Source: Didymodactylos carnosus (Eukaryota; Rotifera; Eurotatoria; Philodinida; Philodinidae). Taken from it: 33,630 bases of DNA. This document shows positions 11,501 to 21,651 of this stretch, piece after piece (the first letter of the stretch is position 1; each line of letters starts with the position of its first letter). The position numbers and the translations under genes were made by a program. The stretch spans positions 1 through 33,630 of the forward strand of contig CAJNOQ010001280.1 of the NCBI GenBank assembly GCA_905250885.1. Direction: 5' to 3'. The notes beneath the pieces are model-generated. The model was given only the letters and a program-made list of their open reading frames with translations. It had not been told where the DNA came from and did no database searches.

Positions 11501-13519
11501 AGAGTTGAGAAAAGAAAATAAGGAAAAAAAACAACAAGATTGGATTAAACGTAAAGAACTGGATGAGGAGCGAAAACAACGCGAAAAACAACAACAAAGT
11601 AAGAGCTATAAGATATCGTGATCGACCTTGTTCTTGAGCAAAAGCTAATAGTTCCGACAGTGTCAGATGATGAAGAGTATTGGAACGAGCAAAGAATGGA
11701 GTTAGTTGCAAATTTTTGTGTTTCGTACGATATGATTTTTTGTTTTAGTTCAAGAAGACAAAGAACGTATAGAGCGTGACCGGCGTGAAAAAGAACGGTT
11801 ATTGGAAAGTGATAGGCGAAAACAATTAGATTCTATCGCTCTTAAACAACGAGAGAAAGAGGAAGCTATTGAGAGAAAACTGAAAAAACAGGAACAATCA
11901 TTACGCGAAGAAAGAAATGAGGTAACAAGAGATAGTGGCGGTGGTAGTGTGGCCAGTCAACCATGGCGACCAACTAGAATACGACCAGCTGAACAGCCCG
12001 GCACCGAAAAACAACAACCCCCTGCAGATAATACGGATTCTGGTGGTCCACGTAAAGATGGAGCGGGTAATTGGCGTACACGTGAAATTAAGCGCATGGA
12101 TAGGTATCTATCTATCACAAAAAGTTTGCGTGTTTGTGGTTATTTTTTTCGTTTTGTTGTAGTTGGCGACATAGTGAAAGTGGTAGTAATAACGAGGAAA
12201 ATGAATATCGGGATGTAAAACCAGAGGATGATGTTGATGAACGTACTCCACCGCTATCTAAAATCCGTGAACATAGAGATGATCCTCCAAGTCGAAGCTA
12301 TAGACAGCAGAGACCAAATGCTCCAAGATCAGATGTGTCGCCACCATCATCTCATTATCAAGATTCATCATCCCGATCGAATTACAGGGCACCGCAGCGT
12401 CCAGGTGACGGAAGTCCACCCCGTCAGCATCAGGGTAGTGGCGGCACAAGATCATTTGGTGGTGATAACTATCGTCGCACTGGTGAACAACAGGAATTCA
12501 GTGGCAGAAGAACCGATAATCGAAGAGCCGAAGCTGATACGAAATGGGGACGAGATCAACCGCCGCAGCAACCTCGACCACAATATCATGATGAACATGA
12601 TGATCGTGATCGTGACCGCGATCGCGATCGTTTTTCTTCAAACAGGAGAGGTGGAGGTAGGATAAATTACTGTAAAAGGTCAGCTTTTGAACGAAATAAA
12701 ATAAAAACGTGAAAATGCATGTTTAATGACAATGAAGATACTTACTGTTAGGGTTTACTCATATGATGGCTAATTCAATAGGTCAAGTTTTTTATATGTT
12801 CTCATTTTAGGTGGTGGGTTTAGTAATCGTGATAATTTTGGCCGCGATAACAGAGACAATAACCGAGATCATCCAGTTCGAGGCGACAATAGTAGAGATT
12901 TTAATCGAGATACAAGACCATACAGTCATCATGATGATCAGCGAGAGAATCGTGGGCCACCACAAAGTAGAAATATGGGTAGTGGTTCAGGAAGATCAGA
13001 AATAGAATCAAGTAATTGGAGAGCGAAAGCAGCACCCGCAACCACACCACCAAAGTAAGTGAAATTGGTCGCTTCTCAGTTAGCCACAATAAAAAAAACT
13101 ACGTTGTTCTTTTAGACGAGACGCGAATAAACGCAATGACGAACCAAGAGAATCTGGTCGAGGAGGTTAGTAATTCTTATCAATAAGGATATGAATGGTG
13201 TTACGAAACTTGGCTGCCTTTTTCAGTAGTATGGTCTAAACAATGGATGAGAATTTATTTCATTCCAACATACGTACGAAATTTCTAGAACTCAGAATGA
13301 CTAAATTCTCTTCTTAGAACATGAATGATCTTTTAAGAAATAGAAATATTCGTATCGTGGAATGGGTACATTTTCTTCTTATTGCTTGCTAAGCCACGCT
13401 CTCAAAATTATACAAAACTTTTTATCATATTCTTTTATCATATCAGCGTTTATAATTGAATTTTGTCTGTTTTAGAAGTAGAAGAAGACGGATGGAACGT
13501 GGTTGCACGAAAAAAATGA
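8548..13519 (+). CDS. EIF3A: eukaryotic translation initiation factor 3 subunit A (eIF3a)
   Basis: Largest scaffold subunit of eIF3, which binds the 40S ribosomal subunit and supports mRNA recruitment in the cytoplasm. Twelve exons: 8548-8590, 8661-8851, 8920-9056, 9175-9538, 9630-10208, 10266-10751, 10926-11598, 11749-12103, 12163-12656, 12811-13054, 13116-13165 and 13476-13519. They join in frame to about 1219 residues. The N-terminus ([17 protein letters not shown]) and blocks such as [34 protein letters not shown] and LLRQQVSQ-type sequence near residue 435 match animal eIF3a closely. The PCI region lies around residues 320-500, a long charged coiled coil covers about 560-890, and an Arg/Asp/Gly-rich tail follows. 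The last exons encode [12 protein letters not shown] and stop; animal eIF3a likewise ends in EDGW plus a basic tail, so the gene looks complete. Exact edges of the late, low-complexity exons are the least certain. A possible AATAAA lies at 13798-13803. Confidence 0.96.
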
Positions 13520-14150
13520 AATCAAAAATATTTCTTGGCAACGTTAATTGTTATATGACACGTGCATTGGTTTTGGGGATGGGCGTATTTTTACTATATT
13601 CTATTCTAGTTTTATGTATGAATGTTTTCCTTTCTCTTCATGTGTATGCAGCCGTTCGTTCGTACATCCTTTTTAGCATGCCACTTTTCCTCTCCTACCC
13701 TCTTATATGTCTACATCGTTAACTAAGTCTATTTTCGTTCTTAAAGACAATTTTTTGCTCTTGTTTTTTGTTTCGTTATTGATTCTTTACACACAAAAAT
13801 AAATTCTTCAACGAAAAAAACTTACGGAAGATTATTGATGTTGAATGAGATAACATGATCGAAGTTGAGAAATGAATTAAGTTGCATTAGTTCAACTTTT
13901 GATAACGGAAAATACTTTTATAATCGAAGCAGATTATATGCTTGTTATTGACTGTGGATTAGGAAGAGGATCATATGTTGTACTATACCAAAGTAGACAG
14001 CTCTCAACTGCTCGTTTATAAGAGCACATACGGTTTACTTTGTATATTTTTAAAAAAATCTTAACGCTCCTTCACAAACTAGTCTATAAAATTGTGATAT
14101 AAAAATAGACAATTTAAACACGAAACTTGTTGTGTATTCGAACATTGCAG
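13520..14150 (+). other. eIF3a 3' flank and GatC upstream region
   Basis: The 631 bp between the eIF3a stop and the GatC start. An AATAAA at 13798-13803 is the likely eIF3a polyadenylation signal. An open frame at about 13456-13722 overlaps the last eIF3a exon in another frame and is a chance extension. Directly before the GatC ATG, the sequence ACATTGCAG ends at 14150, a splice-acceptor-like site. Confidence 0.45.
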
Positions 14151-14624
14151 ATGTCATTAACTTGTTTAATTCGAAAATCGTTATCGATTCAACTTCTGAC
14201 AAAACGATTTGGTTCAACGATTAATCTTAAAACAACGACTAAAACTAGTGATGACGATTCTCAAGAAGGCTTGAATTCATCTTCTAAAACGAAAGTTAAA
14301 TTCGATATGAAAATGCGACAAAAAATTGAACGTTCATCATTCTTATCATTTTTAACTGAAGATCTTGTTTGTAAAGTAGAAAAAACGGTTGAATTAGCCG
14401 ATAGAATTCAAGAAGTAAATGTCGATAATTTTGAACCATTATTTACATTAATGGAAAACGAACCGTGTCCATTAAGAGCAGATAATGTAAATAATGAGAA
14501 AACATTAAGTGTCAAACAAGTACAGATGAATGCATCAGTGGTATACGAAGATTATCTAGTTGCACCAATGATCGGTATACGAGAGTCACAAACTGTAGAA
14601 AAATTAAATGAATCTCAGTTGTAA
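14151..14624 (+). CDS. GATC: mitochondrial glutamyl-tRNA(Gln) amidotransferase subunit C (GatC)
   Basis: Single-exon protein of 157 residues. GatC stabilises the GatCAB complex, which converts misacylated Glu-tRNA(Gln) to Gln-tRNA(Gln) in mitochondria. The basic, Ser/Thr-rich N-terminus (RKSLSIQLLTKRFGS) looks like a mitochondrial targeting peptide. The conserved part includes KVEKTVELADRIQEVNVD, where the family has an A-D-R-[LI] helix followed by VDT/VDN. Then come EPL, CPLRADNV (family consensus LRxD) and a C-terminal EDYLVAPM, equivalent to EEYFVAPP. The ATG at 14151 was chosen because a GCAG acceptor-like site abuts it and upstream in-frame ATGs are absent. Length is similar to animal GATC with its presequence. 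The call rests on motif match from memory. Confidence 0.88.
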   Translation: MSLTCLIRKSLSIQLLTKRFGSTINLKTTTKTSDDDSQEGLNSSSKTKVKFDMKMRQKIERSSFLSFLTEDLVCKVEKTVELADRIQEVNVDNFEPLFTLMENEPCPLRADNVNNEKTLSVKQVQMNASVVYEDYLVAPMIGIRESQTVEKLNESQL

Positions 14625-15286
14625 AATTTCTTGTTTTTTTGATATTAAGTAAATATGCGAAATAAGCAAAATAGCCAATGTTCTTTCATTACTTGCGCAC
14701 GTAATTAAAGTTTGTTGACTTCTTATTTTTCAAGAATATAATCTTTCTCTGGAACCTTTCTAGAATGTAGATGTGAGCTGAAGGGTACCAGATTAGATAG
14801 AAAAGTTTGAATTAAAGATTTATATATATATATGAATATGTCAGTCTGATATCTTCATACATACGTTAGTGTTTCTTTGCAATATCTTCTTTCTCTAAAT
14901 AATACCATTTATCATCAGTAATGAATTAACCTCTGATCAGTACAACATCTGCTTACAAAAAAAATACCGAGACTTAAGATTTTAGCTTATACAGTTTCAA
15001 AAAATTATGGTAGCAAAGCTTATATCATTATGTCATATATCAGTGGAATATCTGGTAGAAAAATCTATATCTAGTCTGCAAAAAAATTTAAAACTTAAAA
15101 TAAAATTTCACCAAAAGGTGGCGGAATATGGGAGCTCTATGTTAAACGTCGAATAAAGCATAAGGGGTAAAATGAGGGAGAAAAATCTCATTTTAAGTGT
15201 GTCCACTAAAATATGAAAGTCATTTTAAGTATATAAGTGGCAGCCAAGTGACTGAGAGAAGTGTGAAGGTGCTGCAAAAAATTTTT
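14625..15286. other. intergenic, GatC 3' flank
   Basis: This is A+T-rich sequence after the GatC stop. A candidate polyadenylation signal AATTAAA lies at about 14703-14709, and a short (TA)n run at about 14821-14832. No gene was recognised on either strand. Confidence 0.35.
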
Positions 15287-15700
15287 AAAAAATGACTTAA
15301 GTCAAGTCATCGTTGACTCGACTTGACTTGTGACTTGGTCTGAAAAATGAAGCCAAGTCATGAACTAAGAAAATCAGGTTTTTGTGGCGAATATTAGGGT
15401 AAAATTCATGATTAGGTCGGGAATTTTAATCTGGTATTAGATAAAAGTGCTCGACTTTGGTCATTTTCCAAAAGCAATTATGAAGACAAAATCGCTGAAA
15501 AATCCATTTCTTAATTACAACACAGTAGGCGAGCACTCACGATTCCATCAGTCGTGCCTCAGAGTTGAGAAAGGAGCGAAGTCTGCTAAACTTTGAGCAT
15601 TTTTCTACGAAAAAAAAATTTCAAGTCATGACTTGGAAATACCCGAGACTTGACCTGGCCTGAGAATATTCTTGTTGACTTGTGACTTGCTCAGCTCTGA
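15287..15700. repeat. GACTTG/CAAGTC-rich repeat cluster
   Basis: Two patches, about 15293-15365 and 15623-15695, are built from many copies of the words GACTTG, ACTTGACTTG and CAAGTCA in both orientations. Both contain TTGACTTGTGACTTG exactly. The 260 bp between them lacks the motif. The arrangement suggests the ends of one non-autonomous element, or degenerate satellite patches. No coding potential was seen. Confidence 0.5.
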
Positions 15701-15828
15701 CGGAAACTAAAAGATTTTTCTACACTAGACTATCGCTTATCGGGTGATGCTTACAAAAACGTTTTGCCACTTAAATATCAATATTCTAAAAAAAGATTTT
15801 GCATATTTTCCCTAAAAAAAAAATTCCA

Positions 15829-16225
15829 GTGCGCACCGGTACGCGTGGCATGCCATCGATCATTGGCACTGGCCGACACCCGTTTCCCGCAAGTGCCGAT
15901 ATATGTATGCCAAAAAGTGCTGTTTTTAAACTTATTTAGCCAGTTTTTTATTATAGCTTTTAATTTTGCATTAATTAAAGTACAGCATTGATATATACCG
16001 GTACTACACAGGCATGCCGTAACTGTGCCGCACTGCCTCAGCACTTCTCTTATGAGAGTGAAGAAATTAAGACATTCGAAACATTACAAGTATACTATGG
16101 TGTTTATATAGACGGACGTCGACAAAACAATAATTAATTGAAAAAAAATTGGCACTGGTGCGCCGGGTGCCGATAAAGTAAGAAAATTTATGATATATCG
16201 GCACTTTTTCGGCACCGGTGCGCAC
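15829..16225. repeat. nested inverted-repeat cluster with GTGCC/GGCAC motifs
   Basis: GTGCGCACCGGT at 15829-15840 recurs inverted at 16214-16225, and AAGTGCCGATATAT at 15891-15904 recurs inverted, perfectly, at 16193-16206. Further related words, such as TTGGCACTGG near 15864 and 16149 and GGCATGCCGT near 16012, lie between. The segment is richer in G+C and CpG than its flanks. The spacing between outer and inner pairs differs on the two sides (62 versus 19 bp), so it is not a simple TIR element. It may be a rearranged DNA transposon remnant. Short frames here have no recognisable product. Confidence 0.55.
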
Positions 16226-16746
16226 CTCTGCCAAAGAAAAAGCATCAATCCGCACTGATGCATACTAGTGCCGAATAAGTGCCAGTAAACATTATTTTTG
16301 CAGGATTGTATTGGCAATTGACTTTTCATATTAAAATAAATCTTTTTCAAAAATTTCAAATGCAAACCATAATGGACTGACTGATGAATAATGAAAAGAT
16401 TCACAATACTTTTTCGACATAAAGATAGAATCTTATTTGATATATTGCTCCTACTCATGATCATTCAGTTGACAGCACATGTTAAAATGCAAAACTATAA
16501 AAAAATGTTCAGTTTTTAGAGAAGAGTCATGCATGATATACTTCTTTGAAAATATCGATACTGGATTTATGCTGAATGCTGTTTAAACTGCTCAGAGGCA
16601 CACCTATAGATTAGTGTGGGGAGTAAGAAATGAACTTGATCTTCTATGGTCGATAAATTGGCTTGAATAGCGAAATTATAATATACATCCGATCTAAAAA
16701 CACAAGAGGTATTGGTCTTCTTTATGTTTTTTTAAGATAAAAAAAT
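16226..16746 (+). other. upstream region of the F-box gene
   Basis: No gene was seen in this A+T-rich 521 bp. A T-rich tract ending in TTTTTTTAAG (AG at 16735-16736) lies 10 bases before the next start codon and may be a trans-splice or 5'UTR acceptor. Confidence 0.3.
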
Positions 16747-19199
16747 ATGTTATTAGACGAAAAACAGCAAGAAATAGAATTATCGTTTGTTGAACGTATT
16801 TATCAAACCTTTATCAATGTACGCAAACGTCTAATTTCATTATCAGTTTTATTTAAAGAAAATGAAAAAGTTTATTGTAATGATTCAGATTCGGACGAAG
16901 AAATGTTTATGGGACCATTTCCATCAGATAAAGAAGAAATTGAAAAATGTTTAATAGATGTCGATCGAATTCTGGAACATTTAGCGAGTACAAAAGATTT
17001 GCAAGAACAATTTCCTTCGTTTCCATTATGTAAAGATGGTTGGACAATAAGGCGTTTTGTAGACGTAGCAAATTTTGATCCAACGAAACGGCGTAAAACA
17101 GTGCTAAATTGGATAAAACTACAAACACTTACGGCGTGTGAAGATGCTCAGAAGAATAAATATTCATTGCGAAGAAATTCATATTCAACTCGACAAACGG
17201 TAAGCTACATCATAAGCGTAACAACACATTTTATTGGATAAATTTTAAATGATTCTAACTGTTTGCTAAGATTATGTGTCTTAATTGATTCATTTAGATT
17301 GAGAAAGAACTGCTATTTGATCATGAACATGTGAATGGTATTAATTTTTTAAGTATTTCATCAGTCCCAACAGCAACAATAACAACAACAGACGAAATTA
17401 CGCTATCACCAACTAATAACGTTTATGATTTAAATCTCCTAGATTTACCAAATGAAATTCTCATTCACATATTTTCTTATTTGACACCGTGTGAATTAGT
17501 ACCACAATGTGCTTTAATTTGTCGAAAATTCTACACTATTATTCTCGATCATTTATGGACTAAATTAGAATTAAGAAATTTAATATCTGTTTATGATGTT
17601 GCTTGTCTGTTACAGTCTGTACCATTGTTAAAATCTTTAACATTTGTTGAATGGAATGAATTAAGTCCCATTACATGGTGTATTTGGCTTCATAGTATGA
17701 ACGCTCAAATTCGTTCTATACGTTTTCAATCAACAACATTAAATCCAATATGTGTTGCATTACTCGTTGAACTATTACCAAATTTTGATACAATTATATT
17801 TGATTATCAAAATAAAGCATTTGATAAGTTCGATCTTCTCTTAACATTACTTGCCGATAAATCATCGTTAAAACGAATAACAGCATCATATCAATTGGGT
17901 ATCTCAAATTTTGGTATCTTACAATTAGTAACAAAATTACCAATATTAATTGAATTAAATTTACTCTATGTTGAAGCGATTAATGATGAGTAAGTGTTTA
18001 TAAAACAAAAAAAAACAAAATTAGAAAATAAATGATAAATTTTTTGTTTAATAATAGAACTGTACGTATCTTATGTGAAAAGCACAAAGATCATTTACAA
18101 ATATTAAAAATTGATGGTGCTCAATTAACGGATAAATCGTTGATTTACATTGGAAAATGTAAATTATTAAAAGCATTAATGATCGAATTTTGTAGTGGAA
18201 TGAACGGTGAATATTTTTCTGTTATTGGAGTAAGTTAATAATTATGTATCGAAGTTATATAAATATTCAGTTGAATAAATAATTTCTTCATTAGACTACT
18301 GGTATTCATGAAGCGATGTTCTAGTGCCCAACAGTTGAGTGAACGATTTTTAATGTGTCTATATAAATCTATTCAATTTTTGAATAGATTTTGTACTTCT
18401 CGTGAGACGGGAGAGATCAGAGTCATGAAAGTGGATGAAAAGAATAGAATTCAAAAAAAAGCTGAAAATCTAGGAGATGAAATAGAGTTCAACTACAAAA
18501 AAATACAAGAAAGTCATTATGAAGAACTTTTCGACTACAGTTAAAGGAAGCGAACGTGTTGAAAAAAGTTCAACATCGCGATAAAATGTATATAATTGAT
18601 CGGTTAAATGTCGGGTCATTCAAACGTCAGTTAATGATCTGAATTATAACAAAACATTTTGTTTATTTTTAGGATCTTTCTCAATTAGAAGAACTTTGTT
18701 TATCAAAGTTAACACTTATTCCCCTTCAAGCGTACGAATCAATATTTTTTGATCACTTCTTTCCTCATATGAGTGTATTAAAACTAGGCGAATGTCAATG
18801 TATAAATGATGCTTGTGTCGAATTAATTGTAAAAGCGTAAGTATGAAACACAATATTTTCTTTACAATTTTCTATTACTTTTTTATTAATGTTATTTTTA
18901 GATGTCCAAACTTGAAAGATTTAACATTAGCATGGTCACCCGATATTACAGACATTGGATTTGAAACAATATGTATTGGATGCAAAAAATTAACGAAATT
19001 ATCTGTACTTGGATGTTTTCGAATTGTTGGTACGTGTTTGAATGATGTACCAGACAAATATTTAAAATATATCAAACATCTTAATTTTGAACAATGTAAT
19101 CATACGAGTGATGAATTATTAACTGATTTATATAAACGTAAAAATGATTTATTTATTATTAATTATTATGGAACGTGTGTTGAAACTGATGAAAATTAA
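16747..19199 (+). CDS. F-box and leucine-rich-repeat protein (FBXL-like)
   Basis: Likely substrate adaptor of an SCF ubiquitin ligase, about 592 residues. Five exons: 16747-17199, 17298-17989, 18058-18229, 18673-18836 and 18902-19199. All junctions keep frame with GT-AG introns. The F-box lies at about residues 197-240 and starts LLDLPNEILIHIFSYLTPCEL, the Skp1-binding core. Degenerate leucine-rich repeats fill the rest, for example the blocks around LKSLTFVEW, LKDLTLAWSPDITDIGF and LTKLSVLGCFRIVG, which are typical of the cysteine-containing FBXL type. The N-terminal 190 residues have no domain that I recognise. Intron 3 (18230-18672, 443 bp) is several times longer than the others. AATAAA at 19211-19216 follows the stop closely. 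Which FBXL member it corresponds to, and hence the substrate, is unknown. Confidence 0.85.
18365..18391. repeat. perfect 12-bp-arm hairpin in F-box gene intron 3
   Basis: AAATCTATTCAA (18365-18376) and its exact reverse complement (18380-18391) are separated by TTT. It lies within the long third intron of the F-box gene and may mark an insertion that enlarged this intron. Confidence 0.6.
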
Positions 19200-21651
19200 C
19201 AAGACAATTGAATAAATTAGAATTAGATATGCTGCGCTCTCTCTTTTTCTCCCTTTTTTTTTTGCTAATATATGTTGAGTTTTTATATGAATTTATTTTG
19301 TTTTTTGTATATTTATTTCAACAACAGATCTAAAGCATTTAAAAACAATGATAAGTCTGTAATATGCTCTGTGAGTTTATTGGTTTTGACTATCAATAGT
19401 ACATGATACAAACAGTTACCAGAATATGCCAATATGCTATTATCTATCTCGGTCATATGTTGACATTCATGTCTGTACAAGTTTCGAATGTTTTAGTTCT
19501 GATCGTTCGATGAAATTTTAAATAATTATAAAAAAAACACATCTTAAGTGAAGTGAAACGAAAGCGCAATTAACTTGCCTTTCATCTTTTATTGTTAATT
19601 TCTACACTTTTTTTAAAATTTGTAATAAAAAAAAAATACTTGTCCACACAGAGAAACTCACTAAAAAGAAATTTAGCTTTAAACTAGTTTACTAAAAAGA
19701 TATTGTACAAAAAAACATTTTATTTTCTTGCATCTCTCTTAAACGTAAAAACCTGTTCACTAAAATACAAACGAGAGAATAAAAGTCCCACCAATTAAGG
19801 ACCAAAACACGAAAAACGCTTCTTGATTCTCTAAAAATCCTCAATTTGACAAAAAGAGATAATTGAAAAATCGGCGCCGGTCAAGGCCATTGACATCGCC
19901 GGTCATTGAGCCCATGTATCTAGGTGTCTAGTTTAAAATAAAACAAACCCGAACTCTCTAGCTTGAAGTATATTAAAAAATCTTGGGAAATACTTCAGAT
20001 GTAACTCACATGTGGAGAAAACGCTGTATAAAATGCTCAATTTTAGGGCTTTTAGGAAAATGCCTGTAACTTTTTAATGCAAGGTTATACAGAGTTGTGT
20101 GATGTCTTATTTTGATTAGAAAAGTTTGCTCTACAATCTACATGTTGAGAAAAACTGTAATTGCATAAGTATTCAAGAAAAAACTATTGTTTGAAGATCC
20201 AGTCTTTCGGAGCGCCTAGAAAATTTGATCGAAAGCCGCGAAAAATCATTTCTGTAACCGAAAGCGATATAGATTCTGAAAGTAGGCACTTCGGGCTATC
20301 TTTCCATGTCCTTATCCCACAATGGATTTTTTGTCCGAGGTTCGTTGTTTCTGAGGGGGACGGGCCTTAAATTGTTTTCTTTTGTCGTGTGGCATAAGTT
20401 TGTCACTTATCAAATTTTGTTAAAATATAATTCTGGATTCAAACCTGCTTCTATATTTTCAAACTTTGTTACAATCAAAAAAACAAGAAAGTCCTATCCG
20501 TTTATAAATACAGTACATTCTGTTGGTGTTTGAGTAACATTCGCTGAAAAGGAGACAGAGACCTGTAGTTTTTAAATATCTTATAGAAGAGATATGTATG
20601 GAAAGAAAAAGATCTCAAACACTAACTACCGATGTTGTATCGAATCGGTCTCAGGAAATGTAAGTTGATGATCCATGAAGAACTTATGACTTTTCCGTCC
20701 CGACGAACGGATAGAAATCAGCAGATTGTCTTCTAGTGATCTACGTAACTTCGAGAGCTCTATCTTCGAGATTTATCTGGTAATGTTCTAATCCTAGTTC
20801 AAGTGCGATTTCAAAATTGAATAGAAAGTACTTTGGTGTTTTGGAGGTTTTCTAGAAACTTTTGGAAGCAGATATTATTTACTTATTTTGAGTAGAGAAT
20901 CAGGTTGGACAGGTAAAATAGAGTGTATTTTGATACTCTGAATAAATTTGGACCGATTCTTTTTAGTAACGTATAAATTTTTTAGTTTTTAATGGGAATA
21001 GTTCATGAATCATTTCATCTACTATTGGTTTTACTTTTCTTCTAAAATCAAACATTACTAGTCCTGAGAACGTTACTCAAATACATTGTATTTAGAAACG
21101 AATAGTGGTAGAGATTGATGATCATTTAAATCAAATCTCGTCCGTTAAAAAAATCAGTTTGTCAAGTCATACAAATTTTCAAAAATTCGGTAAAAGAAAA
21201 AGCTTCACAAACCAATTTGTTTTGAGACTGCGGTTTTTCCGTTCCGTTATTCATTTTGCCTGTCCTCAATATGTATGTAATAAAAAGGCAGAAAAGAAAA
21301 AGAAAAGAAAGCTCAATCATTATCGATATATTTCTGAACAAAATAGTTATCCTTGTGACTATAATTACCCAAACACTTTTTCTTTTAAGCATTTTAATTT
21401 GTTTGATCATATAATTATGTTCTGATTCTTTTTTGTTTCCTTTTTCATGGCTGTTTGAAACAATAGGTGTCACGGTTGAGGTCACACTGGTATTACTACT
21501 TTTTTCTATAACACATATTCGTTCAATTCCTCTGTGATTATTCATTATTAGTATTGACCATTTTGAATTTACTACAGCCAGACACTAACAAGTCGTTCAT
21601 TCAGTGAGTATTAAAAACGATTTTTTGATAGAACATATACGAGGAAGTAAA
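19200..21651. other. 2.4-kb intergenic region without recognised gene
   Basis: This is the gap between the F-box gene and the next plus-strand gene. It contains the F-box gene polyadenylation signal near 19211. A short G+C-rich patch at about 19871-19905 carries GCCGGTCA twice. Open frames at 20161-20370, 20306-20533 and 21105-21425 lack recognisable motifs and splice partners, so I do not call them genes. Near its right end TTTACTACAG (AG at 21576-21577) may be the acceptor feeding the next gene's 5'UTR. Confidence 0.4.

Noticed and set aside
13456..13722. 88-codon frame overlapping the last eIF3a exon
   Set aside because: It is out of frame with the conserved [12 protein letters not shown] ending of eIF3a and runs into 3'UTR; no family resemblance.
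15764..16464. Overlapping frames on both strands in the GTGCC-rich patch
   Set aside because: They arise from the inverted repeats; residues such as repeated GTDV/RTGA blocks reflect the DNA motif rather than a protein.
18308..18544. Open frame within F-box gene intron 3 as an extra exon
   Set aside because: Splicing it in from the nearest acceptor introduces a stop, while direct joining of exons 3 and 4 keeps phase and the repeat pattern.
20161..21545. Several frames of 68-127 codons between the F-box and proline-rich genes
   Set aside because: No recognisable domains, no flanking splice structure, and overlapping frames on both strands of A+T-rich sequence.
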